NCBI RefSeq assembly: GCF_014635825.1 | Contig: NZ_BMDO01000001.1 | Coordinates: 434,001 to 498,000 of the forward strand | Reading direction: 5' to 3' | DNA: 64,000 bases | Source: Mucilaginibacter galii | Lineage (GTDB): Bacteria; Bacteroidota; Bacteroidia; Sphingobacteriales; Sphingobacteriaceae | Shown: piece after piece, positions 8,738 through 17,460 of the stretch | Layout: each line of letters starts with the position of its first letter | How positions within the stretch are numbered: the stretch's first letter is position 1 | Program-made: the position numbers and the translations under genes | Notes under the pieces: model-generated | What the model was told of the DNA's origin: nothing | What the model saw: the letters and a program-made list of their open reading frames with translations, nothing else | Databases searched by the model: none

Positions 8738-10075
8738 ATGAAACAACAGGAAATTCTAAGAAAGATAGGCAACATACTGAAAGAACTGAGCGAACAATAT
8801 GAGTATCTGCATGCAGAAGAAGCACATTTAAACGATTTGGAACTGGAGCTGTTTGCCGCCAATGCCAAGTTTCTGACCGACCATACCGAGATACTCCGTA
8901 AGATCAACTCCCAAAGCAGCAACATTCCTCCCGCCCTGCCTGAGCACACCGAGCGCACCGGAGAAGAAAGCATGGACGTTGCAACATCAACCATTGAAAT
9001 ACTGGCACCGGTACCAGCACCCGAGGTCGAAATAAGTTTGCCCCCCTTGGTCCAAAGCGCCATAACATTTGACACCGGAATCCTGCAAGATACCATTACC
9101 CCCCCTGCTGCACAGGATAACGATGCTTTTACACCTGTGGTAATTGATGAAACACAACCCAATGTTATTGCTGACGAAAAGGTTGAACACGATACTATAC
9201 CGCTACCTGCACAAGATCAAACCTTCACCTTTACCAACCCTGCCCAGGAAGAGTACACCGCAGATATACAGGAAGATGAAGCGACCGAACATGTGCATCA
9301 AAGCACTCCGAGAGATATCATAAAAGAGGAAGAAACATACACAGCACCAGTTAACGAAGAGCCACAGGAAGAACAGGGCATTTCCATAGGCGCTGCTGGA
9401 ACCGACCATTATGATTTTATACGCCACGACCCGCAGGTAAGCAACAACGATCATACTTTTAGTATAAGCAGCCACACCGAAGAACCTGCACCACCACATG
9501 TAGATCTTACACCTGTTACCGAAGAAGTTAAAGTAGAAGAGCCGGTATTTACACCCGCAGCTTACGACAGTGCCGAATACGCCGAGCCTGTAAACATTGC
9601 TCCGGCAGAGCCTGAACCCACCATACCTACGCCCGTATATGAGGAACCTGCTCATTTTACGCCTGAGCCTAATGAACGTGCAACCGAAATACAACAGCCC
9701 GAACCGGCTTATAATACCTATAACGCTCCTGTTACCGAGGCTCCCAAACCTGAGCCTGAGCAGCCATTAACACTAAACCAGCGATTATCGGCACAACTGC
9801 ATCCGCAAACGCCTGCACATTCGCAGCAGGGACAGCCCGTTGCAGATATTAAGGCAGCCATTAGCATGAACGATAAATTATTGTTTGTGAAAGACCTGTT
9901 TAACGGCTACGGTATGGCTTACACCGAAGCCATTGAGCTGGTAAACCGCTGCAAAACCTTTGACGAGGCCGACCGCTTTTTGAAGTCGAACTACGTAGTT
10001 AAAAACAGCTGGGGCGATAAACCTAATACGGTCGATAAATTTTACGCTGTTTTACACAGACGCTTCCCGGCATAA
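8738..10075 (+). CDS. Hypothetical protein with long acidic disordered linker and conserved C-terminal domain
   Basis: The 445-residue protein has three parts. Residues 1-60 are a short helical, probably coiled-coil segment (KQQEILRKIGNILKELSEQYEYL). About residues 65-360 are low in hydrophobic residues and very rich in Pro, Glu, Thr and Ala, with recurrent EEP/PEP phrases, so this part should be disordered. The last 80 residues (ISMNDKLLFVKDLFNGYGMAYTEAIELVNRC to HRRFPA) are well ordered and look like a conserved domain of Sphingobacteria proteins of unknown role. No signal peptide or membrane segment. A TTG ten codons upstream is in frame, but the ATG is preferred. I do not recognise a function. 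Confidence 0.75.
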   Translation: MKQQEILRKIGNILKELSEQYEYLHAEEAHLNDLELELFAANAKFLTDHTEILRKINSQSSNIPPALPEHTERTGEESMDVATSTIEILAPVPAPEVEISLPPLVQSAITFDTGILQDTITPPAAQDNDAFTPVVIDETQPNVIADEKVEHDTIPLPAQDQTFTFTNPAQEEYTADIQEDEATEHVHQSTPRDIIKEEETYTAPVNEEPQEEQGISIGAAGTDHYDFIRHDPQVSNNDHTFSISSHTEEPAPPHVDLTPVTEEVKVEEPVFTPAAYDSAEYAEPVNIAPAEPEPTIPTPVYEEPAHFTPEPNERATEIQQPEPAYNTYNAPVTEAPKPEPEQPLTLNQRLSAQLHPQTPAHSQQGQPVADIKAAISMNDKLLFVKDLFNGYGMAYTEAIELVNRCKTFDEADRFLKSNYVVKNSWGDKPNTVDKFYAVLHRRFPA

Positions 10076-10083
10076 TATGCTAT

Positions 10084-10125
10084 AAACAATCACCCGCTAC
10101 ATGAGTATTTAGCGGGTGATTGTTT
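10084..10125. terminator. Bidirectional terminator between convergent genes
   Basis: A perfect 15-bp stem, AAACAATCACCCGCT with AGCGGGTGATTGTTT (10084-10098 and 10111-10125), with A-rich and T-rich flanks. It lies between the gene ending at 10075 (+) and the GH28 gene ending at 10133 (-), so it can serve both. Confidence 0.85.
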
Positions 10126-10132
10126 GATTTTA

Positions 10133-11398
10133 TCACTTAACATAGATTACCTTCTCTCCTTCTTTTACGTTGGCTTTTAAGCCGCTCAAGTCTACCTGTT
10201 CCACTTTGTCCAGCGTGAAGCCTTTCTCGGCAGTCAATACACAATCCTGAAAAACTACGTTGGTGATGGGGCTGCCCTCCAATCCGTGCATATCGCCAAT
10301 GGTTGCAACCGTGCCCGATACATTGATTAGCTTTACATTACGCACAATGGGTAATATTTTGGAAGGCGGCTTAACAGGCGGCACCATGCGCCAGGCCATA
10401 TTAAACTCAAATGCCTTGCGGGTGTTGTTGAGTTTAATGTTACGGTAAGTAATATTTTCTACCACGCCGCCGCGGCTGGGCTGCGATTTAAAACGGATGG
10501 GTGCCCAGTTACTGGCTTCGGCTACGCAATCTCTCACTTCTACATTCCTGATGCCGCCCGATGTTTCGCTGCCCATGGCTACGCCGCCATGCCCGTATCC
10601 AAATCGGCATTTATCGATTAGTATATTTTCACAGGGACGGTTCACTTTCAATCCATCTTCATCCTTACCCGATTTGATGGAGATGCAATCATCGTTCACA
10701 TCAATATCGCAACCGGTAACGCGCACATCAGTGCTCGAATCTATATCAATACCATCCGAACTCGGGATGTTATGATCGGCGGTGATTTTCAGATCTTTCA
10801 CCAGCACCTTGCTGCTGTATAACACATGCAGGCACCATACCGCCTGGTTGTGCAGGTTGAGGTTGGCAATGGTAGCATTTTGACAATTTTGAATACAGAT
10901 AAGCCGCGGCCTGCCCAAACGGGCTGTTCGTGGAGCTCCTTGCGGTAACGGCTGTCTACCACGTGCCGTCCATACATCCCCCGATCCATTTATCGTTCCT
11001 TCGCCGCTTATTTCAACGCCGTCGAGGTCGATAGCATTGATAAAGGCCGACGTAAAAGTTCGCTCCTCGCCTTCCCAACGTGTTGGTATCTGCGGATAAT
11101 CTTCCTGATTAACGGAACCTTTTAATACGCCGCCTTTTTCAACCAGCAGGTTAACGCCTTTTTTAAGGAATATGGCCCCGCTTAGGAAGATACCCTTAGG
11201 TACCACTACGATGCCCCCACCCTTACTGCTGCATTGCTCAATGGCTTGTTGTATGGCTTTGGTATTCAGGGTTGCGCTATCGCCTTTGGCGCCATAAGCG
11301 GTAATGAGGTAGCGTTTGGGCGCAGTGTTTATCCTCATTACAAAGGCTGATGTGGAGATTGTGATGAGGATACCCACCAGATAGAATATCTTTTTCAT
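10133..11398 (-). CDS. Glycoside hydrolase family 28 (polygalacturonase-like), secreted
   Basis: The 421-residue protein starts with a signal peptide (MKKIFYLVGILITISTSAFV) and is otherwise a parallel beta-helix with the GH28 active site: SSDGIDID (D215), NDDCISIKSG (D236, D237), GYGHGGVAMGSE (H270) and IRFKS (R302, K304). GH28 enzymes hydrolyse alpha-galacturonide bonds in homogalacturonan or rhamnogalacturonan; an exo-acting type is likely, as is common in Bacteroidota. It is the last of three consecutive minus-strand glycoside hydrolase genes, with a palindromic repeat between it and the next. No SusC/SusD pair is in the window. Confidence 0.92.
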   Translation of the reverse strand: MKKIFYLVGILITISTSAFVMRINTAPKRYLITAYGAKGDSATLNTKAIQQAIEQCSSKGGGIVVVPKGIFLSGAIFLKKGVNLLVEKGGVLKGSVNQEDYPQIPTRWEGEERTFTSAFINAIDLDGVEISGEGTINGSGDVWTARGRQPLPQGAPRTARLGRPRLICIQNCQNATIANLNLHNQAVWCLHVLYSSKVLVKDLKITADHNIPSSDGIDIDSSTDVRVTGCDIDVNDDCISIKSGKDEDGLKVNRPCENILIDKCRFGYGHGGVAMGSETSGGIRNVEVRDCVAEASNWAPIRFKSQPSRGGVVENITYRNIKLNNTRKAFEFNMAWRMVPPVKPPSKILPIVRNVKLINVSGTVATIGDMHGLEGSPITNVVFQDCVLTAEKGFTLDKVEQVDLSGLKANVKEGEKVIYVK

Positions 11399-11416
11399 GA
11401 GTTAATTATTTTAGTC

Positions 11417-11510
11417 TGTCATTTCGAGTGTTAACGAGAAATCTTGTTCAAGGCAGCCGGTTGCCCATCTATCTCTTGAACAGGATCTCTCACTATCGTT
11501 CGAGATGACA
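11417..11510. repeat. Palindromic repeat, TGTCATTTCGAG family (type C)
   Basis: An imperfect inverted repeat: TGTCATTTCGAGTGTTAACG at 11417-11436 and onward pairs with the reverse complement of the stretch ending at 11510 (TGTCATCTCGAACGATAGTG), both continuing into a GAGA-ATC-TGTTCAAG segment. It fills most of the gap between the GH28 and GH106-like genes. Sequences with this TGTCATTTCGAG...GAGAAATC pattern recur between genes in many Bacteroidota genomes, as I recall. Confidence 0.75.
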
Positions 11511-11549
11511 TTTGGTATTGTAAAGCAGGCTATTTATTTACGAGATTTA

Positions 11550-13667
11550 TCACCGACGGATAATAATGAACTGACTATTGCGCCCTGCCATATTCAAGGC
11601 TACCTGTGTCTTCCCACTTATAATTTTAGAAGCTAAAGATTTGATGGCACCTGCATCGGCATCCCAAACTTCAGCTTTACCCGCTCCGTTTAACAAAGCA
11701 TTTATTGACTGTGCCTCTTCGCCCTCATTAAAGAAGAAATACAGCTCGGCATCTTCCCAGCGGCGGTGCAGGTATTTGATAGCCGGGAGAGCTTTGCTCA
11801 ACACCACATCGGGCGGCGACATGCTTTTGATCACCTTATCCGTCAGTTGGGCCGAAGATTCTCTAATTGCCCAATCAAAATTAAGTCCAGCCAGCGAATT
11901 TTTAAAAGTTTGCCCTGCAACCAGCGGTAAATTTTCGCCCAAGAAAATCACCTTACCACCGGTTATGGCAAATTGCGCTAAGCGCCTGTATGCTTGCGCC
12001 GAAAGCACTTCGGTTTGAGGAATAATGATGGTGCGGTATTGCTGTCCGCTTAAGTTGGTAAATGCTCCCTTATCCAGCTTAAATACTGATGATAAACCTT
12101 GGTTATCTACAAAGTCGAAATCTATTTGGTGCTCTAACAGTTGTTTGGCTACATTAAGCAAGCTACTATCAGCTTCTTTTTTGCCCAACCACATACTTTC
12201 GGTAGGGCAATATAAGCCAACCTGCGCGGCGGGTATGCCGTTAGCCAACAGGTACGAAGCCCTGTTTGAATATTCGGCAAGGGCCGGAAATTCTGCGTCG
12301 GTCAGGTAACTTTTACCGGGTACCCGTCCGCTGGCCGATGATGACCAAAACATGTACTCGAACATGTTAATGCCACGTACCAGTTGCTCGTTCACTACCC
12401 AGCGGGCATCGGCCACGGTAGGTTTGGGTGTATACGCAGCAAAGCTTTCGCTCAACGAACGTGGACGGCCGTACATGTGTGCTGCAGAAGAAGCCAGTTT
12501 TGGAAAATCGGCCACAGTATCGTACCATATCTGGTGCCAAATGGCATCTACGCCGGGCACCTGTACGTAGCGCATGGTCTTGAAAAAGTCGCCCTCGCTG
12601 CGGGCCAAATCCATTAGCTTGTCTTCATGGTTAACGTGCACCATGTATTCCAGTCCGTTTTGGGCACACCAATCAGCCTGCAGTTTGAAAAAGTTATCGC
12701 GGAAAAGGTCCGACCAAACATCCCAGTAATCGGCCCTGGCTTTCTTTTGCTCATCGGTCATGAAAGTACCGAAGAATGAGGCCAGGTAAGGCGTAACATC
12801 ATACCCTTTCTTTTGCTTAAAAATGCTGATGATCTGCGGAGTCCAGGGCGTAAAGTTATACTCGGGTTCATCGCCCCTGAAACCTAATACCGTTTTGCCG
12901 AACTCGTTCCCTATATGCTTTTTGTATTGCACATGCGTAAATTCCAAAAACTGGAGGGTGGCTTCAGCATTTAAGTAATCGCACAAAGAATTCAAAGTGT
13001 CTTTGCCCCCCGTAGGGTTATTGGCCGCACGGGTAACAGAAGTTTTAAAGCGGTGCTGCGCCAATAGCACCTGCCAGTTGCCTACCGGAGCTTTCCAATT
13101 GATGGTGCCATTATGGATACTGATGATTTGCTGGCTCTTACTTTCGGCGTTAACCGCAACTGCACTAATGATGGATGCATCTAACTTTTCGTTAAGCGTT
13201 TCGCCCTCTTTTAGGTTAATGCGTTTGGCAACAACCAAGCCCTGCATCCGCAAATCGGGCCGTTCCTGGCTAAACTTGCCACCGGCAAAACCGCTGGGAT
13301 ATTTGCCTTCATCTATGATCCACAAACGCATGTTGCGTTTCTTCAACTCTTCTACAACGATCTTTATATTCTCAAACCAGCCATCAGATAAGTATGGTAT
13401 TTTCATACCGTACCCGGCCTCGATACTTACCACGCGGATACCCTGCTTGTAAATAGCATCCAGATCTGCAATGACTGATTCACGGGAAAGCGGGCCTTCC
13501 AAACCCCAGGTCAAGGTTTCTGCATATGCCGTAGGGTAATTTTTAAGCGTAGCCACCATAGCATTATACTTTGGAAGCGTTACTTTTTGCCAGGGTTGCT
13601 GTGCTAAGGTTAAATGAGCCGTTAGCAATGCAAAACCCGAAAGCAGGTAGCTTTTGATATTCAACAT
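11550..13667 (-). CDS. GH106-like secreted glycoside hydrolase (putative alpha-L-rhamnosidase)
   Basis: The 705-residue protein has a signal peptide ending near LTLAQ (residue 23). The N-terminal half looks like a TIM barrel with LWIIDEGKYPSGFAGG (116-130) and GDEPEYNFTPWTPQ (265-278) followed by KKGYDVTPYL, phrases typical of GH106 and related alpha-L-rhamnosidases. About residues 480-620 resemble the glutamine-amidotransferase-like domain of several GH families (VGLYCPTESMW, ITGGKVIFLGE). It is shorter than classical GH106 enzymes (often about 1,000 residues), so it may be a minimal or related family; the catalytic pair is not assigned. Context with GH28 and a GH39-like enzyme suggests pectin side-chain breakdown. 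Confidence 0.7.
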   Translation of the reverse strand: MLNIKSYLLSGFALLTAHLTLAQQPWQKVTLPKYNAMVATLKNYPTAYAETLTWGLEGPLSRESVIADLDAIYKQGIRVVSIEAGYGMKIPYLSDGWFENIKIVVEELKKRNMRLWIIDEGKYPSGFAGGKFSQERPDLRMQGLVVAKRINLKEGETLNEKLDASIISAVAVNAESKSQQIISIHNGTINWKAPVGNWQVLLAQHRFKTSVTRAANNPTGGKDTLNSLCDYLNAEATLQFLEFTHVQYKKHIGNEFGKTVLGFRGDEPEYNFTPWTPQIISIFKQKKGYDVTPYLASFFGTFMTDEQKKARADYWDVWSDLFRDNFFKLQADWCAQNGLEYMVHVNHEDKLMDLARSEGDFFKTMRYVQVPGVDAIWHQIWYDTVADFPKLASSAAHMYGRPRSLSESFAAYTPKPTVADARWVVNEQLVRGINMFEYMFWSSSASGRVPGKSYLTDAEFPALAEYSNRASYLLANGIPAAQVGLYCPTESMWLGKKEADSSLLNVAKQLLEHQIDFDFVDNQGLSSVFKLDKGAFTNLSGQQYRTIIIPQTEVLSAQAYRRLAQFAITGGKVIFLGENLPLVAGQTFKNSLAGLNFDWAIRESSAQLTDKVIKSMSPPDVVLSKALPAIKYLHRRWEDAELYFFFNEGEEAQSINALLNGAGKAEVWDADAGAIKSLASKIISGKTQVALNMAGRNSQFIIIRR

Positions 13668-13769
13668 TTATTTTTCGTGAATTGAATTGAGGAGATGAGT
13701 TAAGGATAATCGTTGTTAATTACTTATCCGCAGCTATATAAAAAAGCCTAAATTTTATACGCATTTCGC

Positions 13770-15452
13770 TCACCAGTTGATTTTGAGCAGTTCAATGTCT
13801 TGTTGGGCGAGTGTAGCTTTGATATCAAGAAGCCCTCCGTTAACAGCCATTTTTTGCACCTGGCCCACCGCTTTTAACTGACCGGCTTTTTCAAGCTGTG
13901 CAATTTGTGCCGGGCTTGGCTGTTGGGGCGAGCCCATCTTCTTCCACGAAGTATAGGAGTTACTGTTTTCCTGGTCGATGCGGTAACGGGTAAGCGTTAC
14001 GGTATTGGCAGATAGTCCGTTGATAGTCAAGGTTACAGGCAAGGCGGGAGTAAATTTATCTTCGTCGTGGTAATTCCAAAGCATAACGGTTGCTTCGCGG
14101 GTGCCTTTGGTGGCCAGTGCACCAACATCGGGTGCGTTGCGAATACTTGAATCTACCACGGTTTGCAGCGGGTACATCTGGCTCCCCGTTACGGCCACCC
14201 TATCACCCTTCATGAGTGCAAACATGCGGAACACGTTAAGCACCGGCTTATCAACACCGTTGGTGGCCAGATCGCGAAAGCCAAAGAACCAGGGCTGGTT
14301 CTCAAACTCGAACGACCAGCTTACCGCGCCTTTTAAATTGATATTATACTGCTGCGCCAAAGCATATACCCGCGCAAACGAAGCCGCCGTGTAACTGCTG
14401 TACATGGTGCCGTTGCGGTAAGCATTTTCGGGGTTGGTTTGCATGCCACAGGCTGCGCAACCTTCCGGGTCCGATTCGCCAATGATGACGGGAATGTTCT
14501 TCAGCTCCGGGTAAGAGGCAATCAGCCTGAAGTTATTATCCATATCCTTTAACTGCCTGCCCATATTCATGCGCACCACACCATTATAAATCTTGGGCGA
14601 GCCTTTGGCATGAAAAAGCACGGCATCAAGCGGCGAGCCTATTTTGCCGGTTACATAGTTGGTATCTTTAAGGCAATGTTTTAAGAAAGCGGTCAGGAAT
14701 TTCATACCACCGCCGGTAATATTACAGCCGCCAATACGGGCGGTGGGCAGGGCGCGCTTTACACCATTGGCCGCATAGTCATACAGTTTACAAAACTCAG
14801 GTACGGTACCTTTCCAATAAGCGCCGTCGGGTTCGTTCCATACTTCCCAGTACCAGCTTTCTACCTCTTTTTTACCGTAGCGCTGAACGCAATGGTTAAC
14901 CCACTGATATACCAGTTCGCCCCATTTTTTATAATCTTTAGGCGGATAGGCCCAGCCGGTTTCAATGACCTTGTAATCTATACCGGGCTTCCAGTTATGC
15001 TGATAAGGTTGCGGATGTGTTGACAAGGCCTCGGGCATAAAACCAATTTGCGCCAGCGGTTTCATGCCGCGCTTAACGTAGGTATCAAAAATACTGTCTA
15101 CAATATGCCAGTTGTATACAGGCTTTCCGTTAGCATCTTCGGTGTACATATTGGTAGATCCCCATTTAAGAGCCGGGGTGCCGTCGCCGCTGGTCATTAG
15201 GTTATGCGCCCGTACATAAACCGGCAGTTTGCTGAAAGCCGCAATTTCCGACAGCAGTTTTCGCCCATCCTTCATGTAAGTGTAATTAGGCTCATCATAA
15301 CCGAACCAGGCCCAAATAGGAGTCATTAGCCCGGTTGGCTTGCTCATATCTATGTTGATAGTGGCGGCAGTAATGTCAGCATTGGTTTGTGCTATAACCG
15401 TTTGAGTTATAACAGCAACCCATAAAAGGATGAGCAGCGTACGTAATTTCAT
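13770..15452 (-). CDS. GH39-like glycoside hydrolase (beta-xylosidase type), secreted
   Basis: The 560-residue protein begins with a signal peptide (MKLRTLLILLWVAVITQTVIAQ). The catalytic barrel shows WYWEVWNEPDG with the acid/base Glu at residue 207 and a probable nucleophile Glu at 326 in PVIIGESDPEG; the GH39/clan GH-A arrangement is the best fit. Residues after about 440 form a beta-sandwich (PVTLTINGLSANTVTLTRYRID), as in GH39 xylosidases. The ATG at 15452 is chosen over an upstream frame start at 15479 because it opens the signal peptide. It is the first of three co-oriented hydrolase genes, with a 102-nt gap to the next. Confidence 0.8.
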   Translation of the reverse strand: MKLRTLLILLWVAVITQTVIAQTNADITAATINIDMSKPTGLMTPIWAWFGYDEPNYTYMKDGRKLLSEIAAFSKLPVYVRAHNLMTSGDGTPALKWGSTNMYTEDANGKPVYNWHIVDSIFDTYVKRGMKPLAQIGFMPEALSTHPQPYQHNWKPGIDYKVIETGWAYPPKDYKKWGELVYQWVNHCVQRYGKKEVESWYWEVWNEPDGAYWKGTVPEFCKLYDYAANGVKRALPTARIGGCNITGGGMKFLTAFLKHCLKDTNYVTGKIGSPLDAVLFHAKGSPKIYNGVVRMNMGRQLKDMDNNFRLIASYPELKNIPVIIGESDPEGCAACGMQTNPENAYRNGTMYSSYTAASFARVYALAQQYNINLKGAVSWSFEFENQPWFFGFRDLATNGVDKPVLNVFRMFALMKGDRVAVTGSQMYPLQTVVDSSIRNAPDVGALATKGTREATVMLWNYHDEDKFTPALPVTLTINGLSANTVTLTRYRIDQENSNSYTSWKKMGSPQQPSPAQIAQLEKAGQLKAVGQVQKMAVNGGLLDIKATLAQQDIELLKINW

Positions 15453-15628
15453 GAAGCAGGTTAATTGGTAATACCGCAAGTGTTACATGCGATGTATAAT
15501 AAAAGTAGTGTTTAATACGATTACTCGTCGATTAGACACTAAATTTTTACAAGTACTTTTGATGTTTTTTAGATTACCTGGCTTTAAACATCATACTAAC
15601 CTGCACTAAAAAGAGTTATATTTAAATC

Positions 15629-16387
15629 ATGAAAGCATTGATTGTTAGTTTTTTACTGGCGTTTATACTGCTTACGGGCACCGCATTTACCTATTTAACA
15701 TGGAAAGAGGCAGACAAAGGTTTTGCGCTGGTTGAACTTTTCACTTCCGAAGGATGTTCGAGTTGTCCGCCGGCCGATGCTTTAGTTGCCAAGATCAGCA
15801 AAGAAACATTAAACCGGCCGGTTTACATTTTAAGCTTTCATGTAGATTACTGGAATAGGTTGGGCTGGAAAGATGTTTACAGTAAAGCCGAATTCTCGGC
15901 CAGGCAAAAACGCTATACGGATTGGATGCACCTAAGCGGTGCCTATACGCCACAAATAGTAGTGAACGGAAAAACAGAAATGGTAGGTTCTAACGAAAAT
16001 GCCTTGCGCCGGGCTGTTACCGCCGGTTTAAAAAACACATCTGCGGCAATCTTAACCTTTAAAGAAGCGAGCTTAAGTCAGCAGAAATTACAGTTGCAAT
16101 ACCAGGTATTGAACGCTGCCGATAATTATACGCTGAATATTGCTTTTGTACAAAAGCAAGCACAAACTCAAGTAAAAGCAGGCGAAAATGCAGGCAAAAC
16201 CCTCCCTCACATCAACATTGTACGCGAACTGAAGACCATTCCGCTTAACGGCCACCAATTAGGTACGGCTGCTATTACGCCACCCGAGAATTTTAATTTG
16301 AAAGATGGCCAGGTGATTAGCTTTATACAAAACAGCAGCACAGGCGAAATTATGACGGCTAAAGAAGTTCAGCTGAGCGCTATTTAA
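15629..16387 (+). CDS. DUF1223 family thioredoxin-fold protein, exported
   Basis: The 252-residue protein has an N-terminal hydrophobic segment (residues 3-22) and then the DUF1223 signature: ALVELFTSEGCSSCPPADALV, LSFHVDYWNRLGWKD, YTPQIVVNGK. The CSSC pair in a thioredoxin-like fold suggests a redox role in the periplasm, although the family's function is not established. The C-terminal half (about 145-250) is beta-rich. A TATATTTA near 15617-15624 could be the -7 box. Its last 8 bases overlap the convergent gene ending at 16380. Confidence 0.85.
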   Translation: MKALIVSFLLAFILLTGTAFTYLTWKEADKGFALVELFTSEGCSSCPPADALVAKISKETLNRPVYILSFHVDYWNRLGWKDVYSKAEFSARQKRYTDWMHLSGAYTPQIVVNGKTEMVGSNENALRRAVTAGLKNTSAAILTFKEASLSQQKLQLQYQVLNAADNYTLNIAFVQKQAQTQVKAGENAGKTLPHINIVRELKTIPLNGHQLGTAAITPPENFNLKDGQVISFIQNSSTGEIMTAKEVQLSAI

Positions 16388-16865
16388 TAATGCCTGCCGC
16401 CTCTAATTTCCGCGTAGCCCTGTAGGCCAGCCACAAAGGCACAATGCCTATAACACCAAATGAACAATCAACAAAACGCCAGAACAACGGAATATGCCTG
16501 ACAGGCCCGGCAATAAAAGCCAGTGGAAAAATTAACACACAGGCAATCATACCAAACTGGATAATCCAGATATTCTTCACCGGATCTTTCAACGGACCAA
16601 TAAATAAGACAGCCAGTACCAGGTGTGCAAAAGCCAGCCAATCGGTGCCGTAACTCAGGTATGGGTACCTGGCATTGGTACTACGTATGGCTTCGTAAAT
16701 AGTGGTTAGCCAGCCTTGCATCCCTGTAGGGAAGATTTGGATATGCTGGTAAAAATAAGCCAGCTCTGTTTCGAGCGGGAAAGCGGTGGCGCCGCTGATG
16801 AACAGGCCTATGATAATGATCCAGATATAGATTCGGATGCGGGTTAGAAATTGTTGAGGTTTCAT
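16380..16865 (-). CDS. Hypothetical four-helix membrane protein
   Basis: The 161-residue protein has four predicted membrane helices: IWIIIIGLFISGATAFPL, DWLAFAHLVLAVLFIGPL, IWIIQFGMIACVLIFPLAFIAGP and the C-terminal VIGIVPLWLAY. I do not recognise a named family. The ATG at 16865 is chosen because an upstream start at 16919 would add a poorly structured segment. It is 96 nt downstream of the SRPBCC gene and may be the last gene of the minus-strand cluster. Its 3' end overlaps the DUF1223 gene by 8 bp. Confidence 0.75.
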   Translation of the reverse strand: MKPQQFLTRIRIYIWIIIIGLFISGATAFPLETELAYFYQHIQIFPTGMQGWLTTIYEAIRSTNARYPYLSYGTDWLAFAHLVLAVLFIGPLKDPVKNIWIIQFGMIACVLIFPLAFIAGPVRHIPLFWRFVDCSFGVIGIVPLWLAYRATRKLEAAGIIK

Positions 16866-16961
16866 GCGAGGTTTGGGTAATTTATGAAACAAAGTTGTCA
16901 TGCCAATGCATATCGGCATATCAGCATAAAGGAGAACGAACGGCTAATTAAAGACCACCAC

Positions 16962-17459
16962 TTAGCACATAGGATGCTGATATTCATCGGCACGACGGAT
17001 AGTATTGGCTACATTTTCGGCCGCCTGCTTAATCACCTCATTACGTTGTTGAAGCAGGTTATGGAGGTAAGTTTTCAATACCCAACGATCTACCAGTTTA
17101 CCCAGCCAACTCAGGGGCGATTTAAACACAAACTCATCCAACATTAAAGTGCCATTGCCTTTAGCCTGAAAAGCGTGATAATGCCTGAACCATTTAAACG
17201 GCCCACTTACCATTTGGTCTACAAAATACTCCAGGTATCTCATCTCGGTAATTTGCACCGTCATTTTAAACGGCAAGCCAAAGTGCGTGGCTTTCCATGT
17301 TACGGTATCTTGCAGGTTCATCAGCCCGGTAGTTATACCTGCAATGGCTTTTTCCTGATGGCTTTGCATAGACTGCAAATGCATATCAACACTGCGCGAC
17401 AGGTTGAAGCAATCCTCTACCGGGGCGTTAATGTAGGTTTGTAAATTAATGACCGGCAT
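16962..17459 (-). CDS. SRPBCC (START-like) family protein
   Basis: The 165-residue protein opens with INLQTYINAPVEDCFNLSRSVDMHL, the usual first strand and helix of SRPBCC/polyketide-cyclase-like proteins. MNLQDTVTWKATHFGLPFKMTVQITEM and FVDQMVSGPFKWFRHYHAF follow, with a C-terminal helix. These proteins bind hydrophobic ligands in a deep cavity. Similar proteins are often encoded beside TIGR01777 epimerases, as here. It starts 1 nt from the stop of the upstream gene at 17461, so translation is coupled. Confidence 0.85.
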   Translation of the reverse strand: MPVINLQTYINAPVEDCFNLSRSVDMHLQSMQSHQEKAIAGITTGLMNLQDTVTWKATHFGLPFKMTVQITEMRYLEYFVDQMVSGPFKWFRHYHAFQAKGNGTLMLDEFVFKSPLSWLGKLVDRWVLKTYLHNLLQQRNEVIKQAAENVANTIRRADEYQHPMC

Positions 17460-17460
17460 A

